A program made the position numbers and the translations under genes. From contig CAXTHJ010000104.1 in assembly GCA_964243985.1 (NCBI GenBank), positions 1-7,566 on the forward strand: a stretch of 7,566 nt of DNA. The letters are read 5' to 3'. Source of the DNA: CAIOYC01 sp964243985. Its GTDB lineage: Bacteria > Pseudomonadota > Alphaproteobacteria > Caulobacterales > Caulobacteraceae. Positions 6,281 to 7,566 of the stretch are shown here, in pieces; the first letter of the stretch is position 1; each line of letters begins with the position of its first letter. The notes beneath the pieces were generated by a model. It made no database searches, had not been told where the DNA came from, and saw nothing but the letters and a program-made list of their open reading frames with translations.

Positions 6281-6670
6281 CGACCCACGCTTTCGCATGT
6301 CATCCGACAAGCCAGATTAGCCGGATCGTGCCGAGCACGTTAGTCTCGAGCACGCCCATGGCCGCGTCGAGGTCTTCGTCGAAGAACGCTTGACCGAGCC
6401 CGTGCCCGGCGTTGGCGCAGAGAACCCGACCGGACGTCCCAGAGCACGGATGCGCTCGTGCAAGCTGTCGACGTTCTCAGCCTTCGAAAGGTCCAGCCGA
6501 AGAGAAAGTGCGACCGCAGCGCCCGCAGCCTTTACCGCCTCCTCCGCTTCGACAAGGGGCCGATCGGCCGCTAGCGCAAGGTCGTAGCCCTCCGAAGCGA
6601 GCACCTTCGCCAGTTCAAGCCCGATGCCCGAAGATGCGCCGGTCACCAGCGCCAGAGGCCTGTCGTTCAT
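6281..6670 (-). pseudogene. truncated, frameshifted short-chain dehydrogenase
   Basis: The ATG at 6670, with GGA five bases upstream, opens a typical classical SDR: LALVTGASSGIGLELAKVLA with the TGxxxGIG cofactor motif, then DLS and RALGRPV. Around 6424-6429 the frame slips in the run GGG. Adding one base restores LCANAGHGLGQAFF with the NAG motif, and then LETNVLGTIRLI. A second slip near 6301-6305 (an apparent extra T making TGA) is needed to continue into DMRKRGS, which ends at 6281. An intact relative would go on to GRILITGS, YxxxK and about 120 more residues. All of that, including the catalytic Ser-Tyr-Lys, is missing, and the XRE remnant follows instead. The gene is therefore dead on three counts. 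A GTG at 6703 is an alternative but less likely start. It lies 43 bp after an intact SDR gene in the same direction. Confidence 0.82.
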
Positions 6671-6713
6671 CGTTCCGTTCTTCGACTTCGTTGGATCCTG
6701 CACCTTGAGTCCG

Positions 6714-7430
6714 TCACCAGCCCAGCGGGGTGTCCTGCCAGTCTAGATAGAGGTTCTCGCCCGACCCCCGGTGGCGCTCGACCACGTCGGCGACGCCCCG
6801 CACGCTCGGCTCCAGTTCCATCTCGGGCTCGACCGTGCTGTCAAGCGTGCCCATGGCGGTGCGCACCCAGCCGGGGTGGATCGAGAGCACTGTGAGGCCC
6901 GAGGGCCCGCAGTTGCGGTTGGTCGCCCACACGCCCCGGGCCAGCATGTTCAGCGCCACCTTGCTGGCCCGGTAGAGCTCTAGACCGCCCTCAAGGTTGA
7001 TCGCGGTGCTGCCCCGGTGCGAGGACATGAAGGCGTAGGTCCCGCCCGCCTTGGTGAGCCGGTCGAGCAGCCGGTGGGCCAGGCGGATCGGGCCGAAGGT
7101 GTTGGTGAGCATGATCTCAGCGAGTTCCGCGTCGGTCGCCTGGGCCACGCTCTGGTGCAGCGGCCCGTAGATGCCGGCGTTGAAGAAGATCACGTCGAAG
7201 CGGCGCTCGCCCAGCGACGCCAGGAACGGCTCGATCTGGCCGGCGTCGGTCACGTCGATGGAGGCCAATGACAGGCGGGATGGTTCCTCACGCCCGATCG
7301 CTTCAAGCTCCGCAGTGTCCGAGCCTGGACGCGCGGCGCCGGTGACGCTCCAGCCACGGCGGAAGAACTCTCCTGCCAGGCCCAGGCCAAGCCCGCGCTC
7401 GGCCGCGATGATCAGGATCGAGCTGCTCAC
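6714..7430 (-). CDS. short-chain dehydrogenase, C-factor-like
   Basis: A 238-residue Rossmann-fold oxidoreductase of the SDR superfamily, resembling the C-factor/CsgA-like branch. Visible motifs: the cofactor loop AAERGLGLG (9-17), NAG (84-86), structural N110, catalytic serine in FMSSHRG (136/137), and Y153-x3-K157 in YRASK, followed by HPGWVRTAMG. The cofactor motif departs from the usual TGxxRGIG: the T-G pair is A-A, so the first glycine is missing. This is tolerated in some C-factor-like members but may lower or shift cofactor affinity. The start was placed at the GTG of 7430 because AAAGGA sits six bases upstream. A GTG at 7445 is in frame but lies inside the ribosome-binding and stop region of the previous gene. 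Only 11 bp separate it from the upstream SDR stop, so the two form an operon. The substrate cannot be inferred. Confidence 0.88.
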   Translation of the reverse strand: MSSSILIIAAERGLGLGLAGEFFRRGWSVTGAARPGSDTAELEAIGREEPSRLSLASIDVTDAGQIEPFLASLGERRFDVIFFNAGIYGPLHQSVAQATDAELAEIMLTNTFGPIRLAHRLLDRLTKAGGTYAFMSSHRGSTAINLEGGLELYRASKVALNMLARGVWATNRNCGPSGLTVLSIHPGWVRTAMGTLDSTVEPEMELEPSVRGVADVVERHRGSGENLYLDWQDTPLGW

Positions 7431-7436
7431 GTTGGG

Positions 7437-7442
7437 TCCTTT
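7437..7442 (-). promoter_or_regulatory. ribosome-binding site that decides the GTG start of the C-factor-like SDR
   Basis: AAAGGA on the minus strand (7442 down to 7437) is six bases before the GTG at 7430-7428. It overlaps the end of the upstream stop codon TGA (7444-7442) by one base, so termination of one SDR would deliver ribosomes to the next. Confidence 0.65.
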
Positions 7443-7566
7443 CACAGCGCGGTGTAGCCGCCGTCCGCCATGACCACCGCGCCGGTCATGAAGCTGGAGG
7501 CGGGCGAAGCCAGGAAGGCGATCACCTCGGCGATCTCGCCGGGCTGGCCGATGCGGCCGATCGGGT
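7442..7566 (-). CDS. short-chain dehydrogenase, C-terminal fragment (runs off the window)
   Basis: Only the last 40 codons are inside the window. They carry the characteristic C-terminus of classical FabG-type SDRs: PIGRIGQPGEIAEVIAFLAS, then the substrate/cofactor-proximal S-x-F-MTG, and finally V-MADGGYTAL before TGA. The R-x-G-x-P-x-E-I/V-A-x-x-x-x-FLAS and ADGG signatures are diagnostic of classical SDRs with a Rossmann fold. The active site lies beyond the edge and cannot be seen, so its integrity and substrate are unknown. It is cut only by the end of the window, not visibly broken, and is probably co-transcribed with the C-factor-like SDR downstream. Confidence 0.9.
   Translation of the reverse strand, partial: PIGRIGQPGEIAEVIAFLASPASSFMTGAVVMADGGYTAL

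Overview
The window looks like chromosome from a high-G+C alphaproteobacterium, most likely Caulobacterales (Caulobacter/Phenylobacterium type). This is inferred from the FYDLN-type acidic protein beside a tRNA-Ala, the mutM/enoyl-CoA hydratase neighbourhood, the codon usage and the protein sequences. No tool was run, so every family assignment rests on motifs read by eye.

Left part (1-1238): a short non-coding stretch with a small inverted repeat, then a plus-strand exported dihaem cytochrome c. It converges on a minus-strand block. Middle block (1239-4682), all minus strand and read right to left: mutM (Fpg DNA glycosylase), two tandem TraB/GumN-family exported proteins overlapping by 4 bp (GTGA), and an ECHS1-like enoyl-CoA hydratase. 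The last three genes form a tight operon. The second TraB/GumN copy has lost the family's putative metal-site residues while keeping the fold-level similarity, so it looks like a secreted pseudoenzyme paired with an intact paralogue. This is the most interesting signal in the window.

Right of mutM (4698-5560), divergently transcribed: a TIGR02300/FYDLN zinc-ribbon protein with a very acidic tail that starts at TTG, then tRNA-Ala(GGC) with an encoded CCA, then a strong hairpin terminator.

Beyond the tRNA (5560-6281) base composition drops to about 50-53% G+C by hand count, against about 70% in the FYDLN gene. This stretch holds no recognisable intact gene, only a decayed XRE-type regulator with two in-frame TAA codons in its helix-turn-helix. 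The regulator remnant abuts a truncated, twice-frameshifted short-chain dehydrogenase (SDR). This looks like the scar of an insertion or deletion downstream of a tRNA gene. To its right lie an intact C-factor-like SDR and the 3' end of another SDR. All three SDR genes lie in the same minus-strand orientation, as the remains of an SDR gene cluster.

No CRISPR array, intact transposase, integrase, rRNA or recognisable riboswitch was seen.
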